Below are positions 1 to 9,008 of a DNA stretch of 64,000 nucleotides, in pieces. Where the stretch lies: assembly GCF_000702005.1 (NCBI RefSeq), contig NZ_JNKI01000008.1:1-64000 (forward strand). Reading direction: 5' to 3'. The position numbers were made by a program, and so were the translations under genes. The number at the start of each line of letters is the position of its first letter. Position 1 is the stretch's first letter. The notes beneath the pieces are model-generated. The model made no database searches and was not told the DNA's origin. It saw only the letters and a list, made by a program, of their open reading frames with translations. This stretch comes from Selenomonas sp. ND2010 (GTDB lineage: Bacteria; Bacillota; Negativicutes; Selenomonadales; Selenomonadaceae).

Positions 1-256
1 GTGCCAATTCGTGGTAAGAAATCTCTGTACTTAAATATAACTCTACAGCATTTACCTTGAATTGGAAAGAATATGTTTCATTTTTTCTTGACCGCTGAAG
101 CCCATCTTTCCCCATTCTACGATATTTTCCGACCCACTCTTGAATGCATTTTGGGGAAGGGATGTCATATTTTTTTGTTAAGGCAGTATATCCTATATGT
201 CCATTCAAATACTCTTGGACTACCTTACATTTAAATTCTGCACTATATTTTGCCAT
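1..256 (-). CDS. IS3-family transposase OrfA, 3' part missing
   Basis: First 85 codons of a DNA-binding transposase subunit, starting at an ATG at 256. Two helix-turn-helix units are visible, one beginning near residue 7 (EFKCKVVQEYLNG) and one near residue 63 (QFKVNAVELYL), the tandem arrangement of IS150-type OrfA proteins. The protein probably recognises the element ends. It differs in sequence from the OrfA of the complete element at 62.6-63.3 kb, so the two are different elements. The gene runs off the left edge. Confidence 0.75.
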   Translation of the reverse strand, partial: MAKYSAEFKCKVVQEYLNGHIGYTALTKKYDIPSPKCIQEWVGKYRRMGKDGLQRSRKNETYSFQFKVNAVELYLSTEISYHELA

Positions 257-260
257 AAAA

Positions 261-304
261 AGACCCCCATAAGTTAGATTCCTTGGTCTAACTTATGGGG
301 GTCT
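261..304. terminator. Perfect 18-bp hairpin inside IS end
   Basis: Arms 261-278 and 287-304 are exact reverse complements (AGACCCCCATAAGTTAGA and its complement) with an 8-base loop. Read towards the transposase, the hairpin is followed by TTTTTATGG, so it can act as a terminator shielding the transposase from outside transcription. The outer arm is part of the terminal inverted repeat. Confidence 0.6.
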
Positions 305-312
305 CTACATTA

Positions 313-333
313 CGTGCAACAGCCCCTTTTTTT
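313..333 (+). terminator. Orphan right arm of a terminator
   Basis: GTGCAACAGCCCC followed by seven T looks like the right half of a rho-independent terminator. The matching left arm is not between here and the insertion sequence, so it probably lies beyond the inserted element, outside the window. Inference only. Confidence 0.35.
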
Positions 334-472
334 GTCATAATATTTACCATATAACGAGAAATAATCTTAGAAATCACCTCTCATAATATCAAAATCAACT
401 CTGTTGACAATACAAATATCGATATGCTATTCTAAGGACAAGATTAGAGATTTATTAGGAGGAGCTATTCTT

Positions 473-1132
473 ATGAAAAAACTATGGATTATAACATTAT
501 CGCTGCTAGCGTGTTTTTTATTCAATATTGAGGCTGAGGCAAAGTATCCTTCAAACTATCAGGAACGTATGAATTCATCCTATAAACAAGTACCGAACAG
601 CGAAATGGCCTTAGGCGGGATTGGTAAGTTCTGCACCTATAACTATCTGATACAGGTATACGGAAAACCTGATTTTGCGGACAATTTACGTTATCCTGCC
701 GAAACCAGACGCAGTCCTAATTTAACAATTAGATATGGCAATGGATTTGAACTTGAAGCTTGTCCTATAAATGGCCAATACTACATATTTAAAATAGAAG
801 TAACAGAAAACAACGGTATAGCTACACCAGCAGGAATTCACGTAGGGTCGAGTGTAGATGATGTTCGTGCAGCATATGGTGAACCTCAACATATATCTCC
901 AGCTGGCTGCTGTACATGGAACTTAATCAATTATTATCGTTCACATTATGCAAACTTTGAAGATGTTGCTGCATCTGTGAAAGACAGCCGTCATATGGAA
1001 ATTCGGACGGGGCCAGAAGGAAAAGTTAAGTGGATTGATCTTGATTTTTTTCTATTTAAAGATTCCAATCTCAATGAAATAATAGCAGCTTCTCATCATG
1101 AACAGCACGCTATCCACCATTTTAACAATTAA
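473..1132 (+). CDS. Secreted protein of unknown function
   Basis: 219 residues from the ATG at 473, chosen because GGAGGAG lies 8 bases upstream and the product then opens with a clean signal peptide (MKKLWIITLSLL, cleavage near AEA). Further in-frame codons reach back to 404 but spoil the signal peptide. The mature part has a short motif, GIHVGSSVDDVRAAYGEP around residues 123-140, of the kind seen in SmpA/BamE-like and related small envelope domains, plus several cysteines that could form disulphides. No function is assigned. It converges on the next gene and shares the terminator at 1171-1214. Confidence 0.7.
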   Translation: MKKLWIITLSLLACFLFNIEAEAKYPSNYQERMNSSYKQVPNSEMALGGIGKFCTYNYLIQVYGKPDFADNLRYPAETRRSPNLTIRYGNGFELEACPINGQYYIFKIEVTENNGIATPAGIHVGSSVDDVRAAYGEPQHISPAGCCTWNLINYYRSHYANFEDVAASVKDSRHMEIRTGPEGKVKWIDLDFFLFKDSNLNEIIAASHHEQHAIHHFNN

Positions 1133-1170
1133 TATAACATCGCTTTAAAAACTAAAATTCATTTTGTGAA

Positions 1171-1214
1171 CAAGAACAGCCTTATCTCTTTTGTAGGAGA
1201 TAAGGCTGTTCTTG
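1171..1214. terminator. Bidirectional terminator between convergent genes
   Basis: CAAGAACAGCCTTATCTC pairs with its exact complement across a short loop. It lies between the gene ending at 1132 and the opposing gene ending at 1238 and could serve both. Confidence 0.8.
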
Positions 1215-1237
1215 TTATCGACATGATTATGCGGCCA

Positions 1238-1930
1238 TTATGAAGATTTTATTTTGTAAAAATTATTATAGTTCTCCCTTATCCAATCATAATAATTAGG
1301 GAACGCGCTCGTATTTAGATTCTCCCATTTTCCATATTTGCTGGTGTCAAAACCAACATCAGATTTTACACCGGTGGATTTATTGTATTTGTAAGTATCA
1401 ACTATTCGTTGTTTTCCATTATTGATATCAATTTCCAGAACAAAGACTAAATACTCATCAGTATTTAGATGCATCTTATTTCCATACCGGTCATAGTCGA
1501 TGCCTGATTTTCTGGTTGCAAATAAATTCATTACATTACCATTCTCATTAATGTAAATATTATTGCCATTACAATCGCAATCAGCCATCATCGTCATTTG
1601 ATCAATTGTTTGTTCTTTTATTAATGTCCATTTTGCTTTTTGGGGATCCAAGCGTGTTTTCTTCACATTGGCTGCGCTATCTTTATCGGGCATTTTTTTA
1701 GCAAGCTCCAACGCATCACGAGCAAATTGTTTTCTCTTTTCCTTTTCTGCCTCTTCTTTTGCTTTCTTTACATCATCTTCATTAGAAAGCATTTTTTGAA
1801 TTTCTGCAGTAAAGGATAAGTTGTCTTTCTCTGCTCGCTGATTGATAAAGAAACCCCCCCAAAGAACAATTACCAATAAGACGCCAATAAATGACATTCC
1901 ACCGTTGTTATTGTCCTTACCGTTACTCAT
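1238..1930 (-). CDS. Membrane-anchored protein of unknown function
   Basis: 230 residues. The start at 1930 is preferred over an ATG three codons upstream because AAGGA lies 9 bases before it. A Gly/Asn-rich head is followed by one hydrophobic segment (about residues 12-28), then a charged, probably helical stretch rich in Lys and Glu (about 35-70), then a soluble domain. The layout suggests a type II anchored protein with an extracytoplasmic domain. I do not recognise the family. The base composition is lower in GC than the shikimate genes further along. Confidence 0.65.
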   Translation of the reverse strand: MSNGKDNNNGGMSFIGVLLVIVLWGGFFINQRAEKDNLSFTAEIQKMLSNEDDVKKAKEEAEKEKRKQFARDALELAKKMPDKDSAANVKKTRLDPQKAKWTLIKEQTIDQMTMMADCDCNGNNIYINENGNVMNLFATRKSGIDYDRYGNKMHLNTDEYLVFVLEIDINNGKQRIVDTYKYNKSTGVKSDVGFDTSKYGKWENLNTSAFPNYYDWIRENYNNFYKIKSS

Positions 1931-1999
1931 AAATATCATTCCTTTGATTTTCTAAACTTAATCAGCGCAGCCCTTTCAGATTCTTCCTGAAGAGTGTGT

Positions 2000-2386
2000 T
2001 CAACGCGCTGCATTATATATAGCGCGCACAACACTATTTGTACTACCTATACTAACACGTTCCCAACCGCCGCCAAGACCATGCTTAATTGATCCATTGG
2101 GCAGTATGTAAGCCACATCGTTAAATATTACACTGTTGCCCTCAGCACTACCAGTGGATAAAATTACCTCAACTGCGCGATAACCGTAATCTTCCATGGT
2201 CGCGAACCTGCAGGAATCCATTCTTACAAAGCGAACAAAATTAGGTGCTCTTACCACGGCCAAATAATTGCGATCTCCGTTCCAATAATAACAGCCATTT
2301 CCATCCGATAATAAACTTGCTTCAGTCTGACTACTAAAAGTCATCAGCATCAAGCCTGCAAAAATTCCCAGCAATAATTTCTTCAT
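2000..2386 (-). CDS. Small secreted protein of unknown function
   Basis: 128 residues with a clear signal peptide (MKKLLLGIFAGLMLM, cleavage near the TEA-SLL junction) and GAGCATG just ahead of the start. The mature protein of about 105 residues contains two cysteines and many aromatic residues, suggesting a small, possibly disulphide-bonded extracytoplasmic domain. No family is recognised. It lies downstream of xth on the same strand, about 170 bases away, with no gene in between. Confidence 0.6.
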   Translation of the reverse strand: MKKLLLGIFAGLMLMTFSSQTEASLLSDGNGCYYWNGDRNYLAVVRAPNFVRFVRMDSCRFATMEDYGYRAVEVILSTGSAEGNSVIFNDVAYILPNGSIKHGLGGGWERVSIGSTNSVVRAIYNAAR

Positions 2387-2558
2387 TGCTCATGCTCTCC
2401 TTATACCATAAATTTTCCTCATTGCCCTTGCAAGATGCGTATTATTAAAGAAACTCCAGTCTTCCCCCAATATTTCCTTAATGATTGTAATTCAATACAT
2501 GTCCTTTATCATGCAACCTACTCCACATCCACTTATGGCTGCAATAGTCCCGTTTGTT

Positions 2559-3311
2559 TTATTTGAGCTCTAAGCCCACCGGGCAATGGTCACTGCCAAA
2601 TATTTCATTGTGGATGGTCGCATCGACAATGCGCTCCTGAAGCCGCTTTGAGGCCACAAAGTAATCGATGCGCCAGCCCGCATTCGTATCACGGGCCTTG
2701 CGCAGATACGACCACCAGGTGTAGATGCCCGTGCGCTCCGGATACAAGTTGCGGAAGGTATCGATAAAGCCTGCATCCAAGAGCTCCGTGAACTTGGCGC
2801 GTTCTTCATCGGTAAAGCCCGCATTGTGATGATTGGTCTTCGGATTCTTGAGGTCGATCTCCGTATGCGCCACGTTGAGATCGCCGCAGACGATAACCGG
2901 CTTTTTCTTATCCAGCTCCAAGAGATAGGCGCGAAATGCGTCTTCCCATTCCATGCGATAGGCCAAACGCTCGAGCTCCCGCTTGGAGTTGGGCGTATAG
3001 ACCGTCACGAAGTAGAACTCCGGAAATTCCAGCGTAATCACGCGGCCTTCATGGTCATGTTCTTCGATACCGAGCCCATAGCTTACGGCCAGCGGCTCGA
3101 TGCGCGTAAAAACAGCCGTGCCCGAATAACCCTTCTTCTCAGCGCTGTTCCAATACTGCTTATAGCCTGGCAAATCGAGAATCGCCTGATCCGGCTGCAT
3201 CTTGGTTTCCTGCAAGCAGAATACATCGGCATTAAGCTTGCAAAATGACTCCATAAATCCTTTTTTCAAGCAAGCCCGCAGGCCATTGACGTTCCAAGAA
3301 ATAAATTTCAT
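2559..3311 (-). CDS. xth: Exodeoxyribonuclease III / AP endonuclease
   Basis: 250 residues from the ATG at 3311 (GGGGAGGG 7 bases upstream); the longer reading frame adds an unsupported head. The enzyme cleaves DNA 5' of abasic sites and removes 3' blocks in base-excision repair. All exonuclease III landmarks are visible: SWNVNGL with Asn7, LQETK with metal-binding Glu35, GDLNVAH with Asp147 and Asn149, and the C-terminal GSDHCPVGL carrying the Asp-His pair. Length is normal for the family. It starts 16 bases after lepB and is probably co-transcribed with it. Confidence 0.95.
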   Translation of the reverse strand: MKFISWNVNGLRACLKKGFMESFCKLNADVFCLQETKMQPDQAILDLPGYKQYWNSAEKKGYSGTAVFTRIEPLAVSYGLGIEEHDHEGRVITLEFPEFYFVTVYTPNSKRELERLAYRMEWEDAFRAYLLELDKKKPVIVCGDLNVAHTEIDLKNPKTNHHNAGFTDEERAKFTELLDAGFIDTFRNLYPERTGIYTWWSYLRKARDTNAGWRIDYFVASKRLQERIVDATIHNEIFGSDHCPVGLELK

Positions 3312-3327
3312 TGGTTCACCCTCCCCA

Positions 3328-3849
3328 TTACGGAAGTGCCTTAAACGAATCAAGCGGCCAGAAGACCATCATAGCTTTGCCCTTGATGAGGTCCAGCGGA
3401 ACAAAGCCAACATCGGCAAATCGGCTGTCTTCGGAATTGTTGCGGTTGTCGCCCATGACGAAAATCGTCCCTTTCGGTACCGTAGACTTTGGATATTCGC
3501 TCTTCGTCTTCTCCAGAATATAATCCTCGTTTAAGAGCTGATCGTTGACGAATACGCGGCCATCTTTGATTTCTACGGTGTCCCCCGCCGTAGCGATGAC
3601 ACGTTTGATGAAATCACGCTTCGGATCACGGGGATACTGGAATACCAGGATTTCGCCCTTCTGGGGCTCACGGAACTGATAGATGAATTTATTGACTACG
3701 AGGCGCTCCTGAGACTGCAAGGTTGGCCGCATCGACGGACCATCAACGATATAAAGCTCGACCACAAACTGGCGGATGATAAACGCCAGCACGACGGCCA
3801 CGACAATCGAAACAATCCAATCTTTAGCCTCTTCTCCTAATGAACTCAT
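3328..3849 (-). CDS. lepB: Signal peptidase I
   Basis: 173 residues from the ATG at 3849, with GAGGAGG upstream. The membrane serine protease removes signal peptides from exported proteins. One N-terminal membrane segment (about 11-34) is followed by the catalytic Ser39 in DGPSMRPT, Lys82 in DFIKRVIA and the conserved [12 protein letters not shown] box. The short size with one anchor is typical of the Gram-positive type. It lies between rplS and xth, as is common in Firmicutes, where lepB often follows rplS. Confidence 0.95.
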   Translation of the reverse strand: MSSLGEEAKDWIVSIVVAVVLAFIIRQFVVELYIVDGPSMRPTLQSQERLVVNKFIYQFREPQKGEILVFQYPRDPKRDFIKRVIATAGDTVEIKDGRVFVNDQLLNEDYILEKTKSEYPKSTVPKGTIFVMGDNRNNSEDSRFADVGFVPLDLIKGKAMMVFWPLDSFKALP

Positions 3850-3884
3850 TACAGTATCCTCCTCATAATAAATTTCAAACAAAT

Positions 3885-3908
3885 AGGGACTGCTAAAAAG
3901 CAGTCCCT
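3885..3908 (-). terminator. Hairpin after rplS
   Basis: AGGGACTGCT pairs with AGCAGTCCCT. It lies 13 bases beyond the rplS stop and just ahead of the lepB start. Only a weak T-run follows, so it may reduce rather than stop readthrough into lepB-xth. Confidence 0.6.
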
Positions 3909-3921
3909 ACCGTTACGCCAA

Positions 3922-4263
3922 TTAGCGTTTCTCTTTGATACGAGCAGCTTTACCCGTAAGGTTGCGCAGATAATAGAGTTTTGCACGACGAACGATACCC
4001 TTGCGGACAACGTCGATCTTCTCAATGCGCGGGGAATGAACCGGGAACATACGCTCAACACCTACACCGTAGGAAATACGACGAACCGTGAACGTCTCAC
4101 GAACGCCCGTACCCTGACGGGAGATGACAACGCCCTCGAACATCTGGATACGCTCGCGGGAACCCTCGACGATTTTCGCATGAACGCGAACCGTGTCACC
4201 AGGTGCGAACTCCGGAATGTCGGAACGGAGCTGTTCTTTCTCTAAAGTTTCGATAATGTTCAT
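3922..4263 (-). CDS. rplS: 50S ribosomal protein L19
   Basis: 113 residues from the ATG at 4263 (AGGAGG upstream); the frame extends further back but without family similarity. The protein sits at the 30S-50S interface. Recognisable L19 features include [28 protein letters not shown], the [14 protein letters not shown] segment and the basic C-terminus. The usual rimM and trmD partners are absent upstream, so here rplS is either first in a short unit with lepB and xth or on its own. Confidence 0.97.
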   Translation of the reverse strand: MNIIETLEKEQLRSDIPEFAPGDTVRVHAKIVEGSRERIQMFEGVVISRQGTGVRETFTVRRISYGVGVERMFPVHSPRIEKIDVVRKGIVRRAKLYYLRNLTGKAARIKEKR

Positions 4264-4419
4264 TTGTATATTTCCTCCTTCTATAGACGTTCGTGGCAAG
4301 CATCTACTTCGGTGATTACTCACGGCTTACTCAGAGGACCGCCCACATATACTCTGATAGTTTACCATAAAAGGAAGACCGTTTCAACACCCCGCAAAAA
4401 TTAAATTTTGCTGAAAAAA

Positions 4420-5508
4420 TTACTGGCTAAGCCGCGCGCCCATGGCTTTCTTTACCACTTCAGCCGGCACATCATTGCGGCAGACAACCGAGCCAATCGA
4501 ATCCATTAAAACCCAATTGACTTTTCCGGCCACCGTCTTCTTGTCATGGAAAATATCGCCATACATGGCATCCACCGTACAGCCCTCCGCCTGGACCGGC
4601 AGTTGAAGGTTTTGTGTAAGCTGCACCACCCGCTGAAAATCCTGGGCCGAAATCATGCCCAATTCATAACTGATATCGGCGGCACCAACTATGCCGATGG
4701 CCACCGCTTCCCCATGATTATAGCGCGTATAACCGGTTTCCTTTTCTATGGCATGCGCCATCGTATGGCCAAAGTTCAAAATGCGGCGAAGACCGGTCTC
4801 CTGTTCATCCTGGCTTACGACAGCTGCTTTGATTTCGCAAGAGCGCGCAATCATATGCGTCACTACCTCTGGCGTCAAAGTCAACACATCCGCCTGATTC
4901 TGTTCGAGGAATTCAAAAAACGCGCGGTCGTAGATAATCCCATACTTGATGATTTCCCCAAGCCCCGTATAGATTTCACGATTTGGCAACGTCTTCATAA
5001 ACGCTAAATCCATAAAAACAGCCTTCGGCTGGTAGAACGCACCAATCAAATTTTTCCCCAATTTATGATTGACAGCCACTTTGCCGCCCACGCTCGAATC
5101 CACTTGCGCCAAAAGACTCGTCGGCAGCTGCACGAACGGCACGCCGCGCATATATGTTGCCGCGATAAAACCGGCTAAATCCCCGACTACGCCGCCCCCC
5201 AGAGCAAAAATTGGCGACTTGCGATCAAGTCCCAGTTCAATTGCCTTCGTATAGAGGTCTTCGGCCACGGCCAGGCTCTTGGAACTCTCACCAGCCGGAA
5301 CTGTCACCAGCGCTGCCTCCAGCCCAGCTTCACGCAACAGGTTTTGAATTTTCCCGCCGTAAAGCGGTCCGACATTCGTATCGGTAATCACCATTGCCTT
5401 TTGCGAAAAAGACGCGGTTTGTACAAAGGAACGAAATTTCTCATCCAGTCCATAACCAATATAGATGCTATAACTTTTTTCGCCTAATTCGACTCGAACT
5501 TCACGCAT
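4420..5508 (-). CDS. aroB: 3-dehydroquinate synthase
   Basis: 362 residues. The NAD- and metal-dependent enzyme converts DAHP to 3-dehydroquinate, the second step of the shikimate pathway. Visible features: the NAD-binding GGGVVGDLAGFIA segment, PTSLLAQVDSSVGGK, and metal ligands in GLGEIIKYG, LNFGHTMAHAIE and YNHGEAVAIG. Length is normal. The start overlaps the end of aroK by 8 bases, so translation is probably coupled. Last gene of the aroC-aroK-aroB unit. Confidence 0.97.
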   Translation of the reverse strand: MREVRVELGEKSYSIYIGYGLDEKFRSFVQTASFSQKAMVITDTNVGPLYGGKIQNLLREAGLEAALVTVPAGESSKSLAVAEDLYTKAIELGLDRKSPIFALGGGVVGDLAGFIAATYMRGVPFVQLPTSLLAQVDSSVGGKVAVNHKLGKNLIGAFYQPKAVFMDLAFMKTLPNREIYTGLGEIIKYGIIYDRAFFEFLEQNQADVLTLTPEVVTHMIARSCEIKAAVVSQDEQETGLRRILNFGHTMAHAIEKETGYTRYNHGEAVAIGIVGAADISYELGMISAQDFQRVVQLTQNLQLPVQAEGCTVDAMYGDIFHDKKTVAGKVNWVLMDSIGSVVCRNDVPAEVVKKAMGARLSQ

Positions 5509-6031
5509 GCAATACCCCTCTCGTCTTTAGATAACGCACGATAGTTTCCACCACCTGCAGTGGAGACAATTCACTGGTGTCGATGGTAAAGTCTGCCTGC
5601 TTGTACAAATCTTTCCGTTCCTCCATCAGCATTTCCACCGCCTTGCGGCGGTCTCCCTGATCGGCTCTATCGAGCACCGGCCGAGTGCCATGGCGCATCG
5701 TTCGCTCCAGCACCGCATCAACGCTGGCACTTAAACAAATGATAATCCCGCTTTTTTTGAACGAAGCCACATTGGCTGGATTTTTGACCGTCCCGCCGCC
5801 GGTGGAAATCACCGCATTGCGCCGAGCTGAGAGCCGCTCCACCAGCCCCCGCTCCAACTGCCGAAAATAATCTTCCCCCTGCTGCGCAAATATTTCTGGA
5901 ATGCGCATGCCGGCTTCCTCTTCAATTTTCTGATCCATATCCATAAAGGCACAGCCAAGTTTACTGGCCAGCATCTTGCCTGTGCTGGTTTTGCCGGTTC
6001 CCATAAAACCGATAAGTATGACATTCTTCAT
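5501..6031 (-). CDS. aroK: Shikimate kinase
   Basis: 176 residues. Phosphorylates shikimate at the 3-hydroxyl using ATP. The Walker A loop GFMGTGKTS is at residues 8-16, the shikimate-binding DMDQKIEEEAG follows near 31-41, and the STGGGTV loop near 77. The lid-region Arg lies in GTRPVLDR. It starts 3 bases after the aroC stop and overlaps aroB, showing a tight three-gene unit. Confidence 0.96.
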   Translation of the reverse strand: MKNVILIGFMGTGKTSTGKMLASKLGCAFMDMDQKIEEEAGMRIPEIFAQQGEDYFRQLERGLVERLSARRNAVISTGGGTVKNPANVASFKKSGIIICLSASVDAVLERTMRHGTRPVLDRADQGDRRKAVEMLMEERKDLYKQADFTIDTSELSPLQVVETIVRYLKTRGVLHA

Positions 6032-6034
6032 GAC

Positions 6035-7195
6035 TTACCAGTCCTTTCCAATGCGTCGCTTATACGCCTCCAAGGATGCCTTCACATCAACCAGCGCATC
6101 GGAGCCGAACTTATCACAGACAGCCTCAGCCATGACAAAAGCCATCATGGCCTCACCTACTACCGAAGCAGCTGACACCGCACAAGTGTCGCTGCGCTCC
6201 TTGCAGGCAAGGACAGCCTCTCGGCTTTCGATGTCAATCGAGCGAAGCGGCGTCATAAGCGTCGGAATCGGCTTCATTGCCGCTTTGACCACCACTTCTT
6301 CCCCATTAGTCATGCCGCCCTCCAAACCACCAGCACGATTCGTCTTTCGGAACACTTCGCCCTCCTCATCGAGGAACACTTCATCGTGAATCTGACTGCC
6401 TGGCAAAACTGCACATTGGAAACCCGCACCGATTTCCACGCCTTTAATCGCCTGAATCGACATCATAGCACTAGCAATCTTAGCATCGAGTCGACGGTCC
6501 CATTGAATATGGCTGCCAAGGCCTGCGGGCAGGCCGCGGACGATCACCTCAAAGATACCGCCTAAAGTATCGCCGGCTTTCTTGGCTTCATCGATCTTGG
6601 CCTTCATCTTCACTTCAGCATCCGGGTCAAAACAATTAAGCTCCGAATCCGTCTCCTGTCCCAGCAGATGACGATTGACCTTCGACGGATCTATTTCCAC
6701 CCCGCCGATATTGGTCACCTGCGATACGACTTGAATGCCGAGAGCACGCAAAAATTCCTTGCAGACGGCACCAACGGCAACGCGCATCGTCGTTTCCCGC
6801 GCACTGGAACGCTCCAGAATATCCCGTACATCCTGCCGGTTGTATTTCTTGACCCCCGTAAGGTCCGCATGTCCCGGTCTTGCAGCCGTAACTTTTGCCC
6901 CGGCCGGTTTGCCAAATACCGCCATCCGGTCCAGCCAATTTTCGAAATCCTTGTTGATAACGCGCAGCGTCACCGGCCCCCCCAGCGTCTCACCGAAGCG
7001 TACGCCCGAGACAATTTCGACTCGATCGGTTTCGATTTTCATGCGTCCACCACGGCCATAGCCCTGCTGGCGGCGCGCCAAGTCGCGATTAATCACCTCA
7101 AGATCAAGTTTCAGGCCCGCTGGCAGGCCTTCGAGGATTGCGGTCAGGCAGGGTCCATGGGACTCTCCGGCCGTCATAAAACGTAACATACTCAT
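6035..7195 (-). CDS. aroC: Chorismate synthase
   Basis: 386 residues from the ATG at 7195, placed 9 bases after AGGTG; an alternative start two codons later (MLRF) is possible. The FMN-dependent enzyme makes chorismate from EPSP, the last common step to aromatic amino acids. Signatures: AGESHGPCLTAILEGLPAG near the N-terminus, RRQQGYGRGGRM, HADLTG and SSARETTMRVAVGA. A gap of about 130 bases separates it from the pilus operon upstream, and a promoter may lie there. Pilus genes next to aroC are a recurring arrangement in Firmicutes. Confidence 0.96.
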   Translation of the reverse strand: MSMLRFMTAGESHGPCLTAILEGLPAGLKLDLEVINRDLARRQQGYGRGGRMKIETDRVEIVSGVRFGETLGGPVTLRVINKDFENWLDRMAVFGKPAGAKVTAARPGHADLTGVKKYNRQDVRDILERSSARETTMRVAVGAVCKEFLRALGIQVVSQVTNIGGVEIDPSKVNRHLLGQETDSELNCFDPDAEVKMKAKIDEAKKAGDTLGGIFEVIVRGLPAGLGSHIQWDRRLDAKIASAMMSIQAIKGVEIGAGFQCAVLPGSQIHDEVFLDEEGEVFRKTNRAGGLEGGMTNGEEVVVKAAMKPIPTLMTPLRSIDIESREAVLACKERSDTCAVSAASVVGEAMMAFVMAEAVCDKFGSDALVDVKASLEAYKRRIGKDW

Positions 7196-7237
7196 AACAG
7201 GATACACCTCGCAGGATTTCAAATTTCTTTATTTACT

Positions 7238-7266
7238 AGTTTAATTTATCACTTTATATAAATCAA
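7238..7266 (-). promoter_or_regulatory. Possible promoter for aroCKB
   Basis: TTGATT (7261-7266) and TAAACT (7238-7243) on the minus strand are 17 bases apart, about 45 bases before the aroC start. The match to the vegetative consensus is moderate and the segment is AT-rich, so chance is possible. Confidence 0.35.
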
Positions 7267-7323
7267 GTCCTTCTAGCGCCAATCCCTGTCCATTTATCAA
7301 AAACTTTTCCTCCCCATGTTCCC

Positions 7324-7878
7324 TTATGAGTCCCCTTTCACCGCAAAAATCCGCAGTTCCAACTGACAGTTGAGCGCACCATCCTTTTCCTGCACGGCTG
7401 TCCGCGCCACTTGAATGTAGCGGTCTTCATCCCGCAGACTGCGCAAAAAGGACAGCAGCTCAAAATAACTGCTGCGAAATTTCACCTCCACGGGCATGAC
7501 CTGCAAGCCATCGCGCACTGCCGCCACCTTGGGAGCCACCTGCGTTAATTTGATTTTGTTCTGAAATGCCAATTGCTGCAGCCTGCCTAAAAACACGCCC
7601 TGCTCTAAACGATCCGGCAAAGCCTTATCGACGCGAGCCTGCCGCGCCAGCAAATCTTTTTCATAGGATGCCTCCGAAGCATGAGCACTCCGATACGCTT
7701 CAATCGCCTGTAAATCCTGCCGCATCGCCTGGGATTCTGCCTGCGCCTGCTCCCGTTTCGCCTGCATTGGCACATGGATAAAAAAATAAACGAAAGCGGA
7801 AGCCAGCAGTGAAACGCCAACAGCAGCCAGCAACCATTCTCTCCCCATGGGCTTTTCTACCTTCTGCATCCAATTCAT
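7324..7878 (-). CDS. pilO: Type IV pilus assembly protein PilO-like
   Basis: 184 residues from the ATG at 7878 (AGGAGG 6 bases upstream). A short cytoplasmic head and one membrane segment (about 12-33) precede a periplasmic coiled coil rich in Gln, Glu and Ala, then a small alpha/beta domain. This is the PilO layout; PilO partners PilN in the inner-membrane alignment complex of type IV pili. It starts 23 bases after the PilM/N-like gene and ends the visible pilus operon. The family call rests on layout and neighbours more than on motifs. Confidence 0.75.
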   Translation of the reverse strand: MNWMQKVEKPMGREWLLAAVGVSLLASAFVYFFIHVPMQAKREQAQAESQAMRQDLQAIEAYRSAHASEASYEKDLLARQARVDKALPDRLEQGVFLGRLQQLAFQNKIKLTQVAPKVAAVRDGLQVMPVEVKFRSSYFELLSFLRSLRDEDRYIQVARTAVQEKDGALNCQLELRIFAVKGDS

Positions 7879-7901
7879 CCTGTTCCTCCTGCCTCTTACC
7901 G

Positions 7902-9008
7902 TCATAAGTTTATACTGAGTTGAAACGATATACGCTCCTCCGACTGCGGATTCTCTTTTTCTGCCTCCTCCGAAGATTCGAGTACCGCTCCCTGGGGAAA
8001 GAAATCCCGATCCTCCTCAAACGTTTTGACAAAATCGGCTACTGCCTCATAACTTACCGCCCGACCTGCCACGTGAAGTTTGTCGCGCCCTTCAAACTCC
8101 AGCCGTTCCAGCCATACCCCCTCCACCGTGCGGCTGCCAAAATGAACCAACACGCTGTACCACGGAATATTTTTAACCGATAATTCCTGCAAATGTTTTT
8201 CCTTCCCTGCAGTTTCCTGCCGGATATGTTCGAACATCTTCATTTTATTTTGCTCCGAAGTCAAACGAGTCAGTTCCTGCTTTGCTGACCAGTTTTCCTG
8301 CCGCGCCACATACAGCATCCAAAAATCCCAGCCAATGACGATACCGCTCAAAAACAGCACGACTCCCGCAACGATTGCTGCCATAGCCGGCCACTTCCAC
8401 CGATTCACGTGTTGTTCCTGATTCAGCAGTCCACCTCCCCACTTCTTCCCCCAATTATTCTGCCAACACTTCATGCCAACGCAATACATATAATCGGTTT
8501 CGTCTTCCGGCACAGCCAAAATATCCAGCAGACGAATCCCTGCCTGCTCAAAGGCCTCCTGCACCGAAATCAAATACTCCTGGCTCACGGCGCCGCCCCA
8601 AGGCCTCGTCTCCTGCGGCCAGGCGTATACCGCAACAGCGCAATCCTCTATATCAACCCCAACGTTTCCTAACTCTCCCTCCAGTGCCCAATAGGCGAGT
8701 TCCTTCCGCTCGATTTCGTTCTCCTCCGGTGGCACGTTCCAAAAGCCATCCTTCTCTGTCTTTGCGAATAACACCAATGGGACATCCCAAAGCCCCTCTT
8801 CCTCCAACCTCCCAGCAATCCGTTTGGCCTGCCATAACAGGTCATGACCGTTCTCCGGTGGCAGCAGCATTCGCGCCTTCACCTGCCAATCATCATCTTC
8901 TCTTAATTCCAGCAAGCACACCGAACCATCGTCACGGATCTTTACACCAATTATATCCTGCCATGTCATATACACGAGCTTTTTAAGGCGTCCAGCCAAG
9001 CCAAACAT
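7902..9008 (-). CDS. Probable PilM/PilN-type pilus assembly protein
   Basis: 368 residues. The first about 200 residues are soluble and resemble a degenerate actin-like PilM domain without a clear nucleotide loop. A membrane segment (about 206-228) and a periplasmic coiled coil plus small domain follow, the PilN layout, including a typical GVWLERLEFEG strand. It therefore looks like PilM and PilN joined in one chain. It overlaps the previous minor pilin gene by 26 bases. Role inferred: inner-membrane platform linking pilus motor and periplasmic frame. Confidence 0.65.
   Translation of the reverse strand: MFGLAGRLKKLVYMTWQDIIGVKIRDDGSVCLLELREDDDWQVKARMLLPPENGHDLLWQAKRIAGRLEEEGLWDVPLVLFAKTEKDGFWNVPPEENEIERKELAYWALEGELGNVGVDIEDCAVAVYAWPQETRPWGGAVSQEYLISVQEAFEQAGIRLLDILAVPEDETDYMYCVGMKCWQNNWGKKWGGGLLNQEQHVNRWKWPAMAAIVAGVVLFLSGIVIGWDFWMLYVARQENWSAKQELTRLTSEQNKMKMFEHIRQETAGKEKHLQELSVKNIPWYSVLVHFGSRTVEGVWLERLEFEGRDKLHVAGRAVSYEAVADFVKTFEEDRDFFPQGAVLESSEEAEKENPQSEERISFQLSINL

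Larger units (their letters stand above)
1..309 (-). mobile_element. IS3-family (IS150-like) element, cut by window edge
   Basis: The end of an insertion sequence transcribed leftwards. Its tip reads TGTAGAGACCCCC on the minus strand from 309 and begins with the TG expected for IS3-family ends. A transposase OrfA starts just inside. The rest of the element lies left of the window, so the other end and any target duplication cannot be seen. Flanking bases 313-333 look like the right arm and T-tract of a terminator. Confidence 0.75.

Noticed and set aside
7238-7266. Treating the aroC upstream boxes as a certain promoter
   Set aside because: AT-rich sequence makes chance matches likely, so it is listed only with low confidence.
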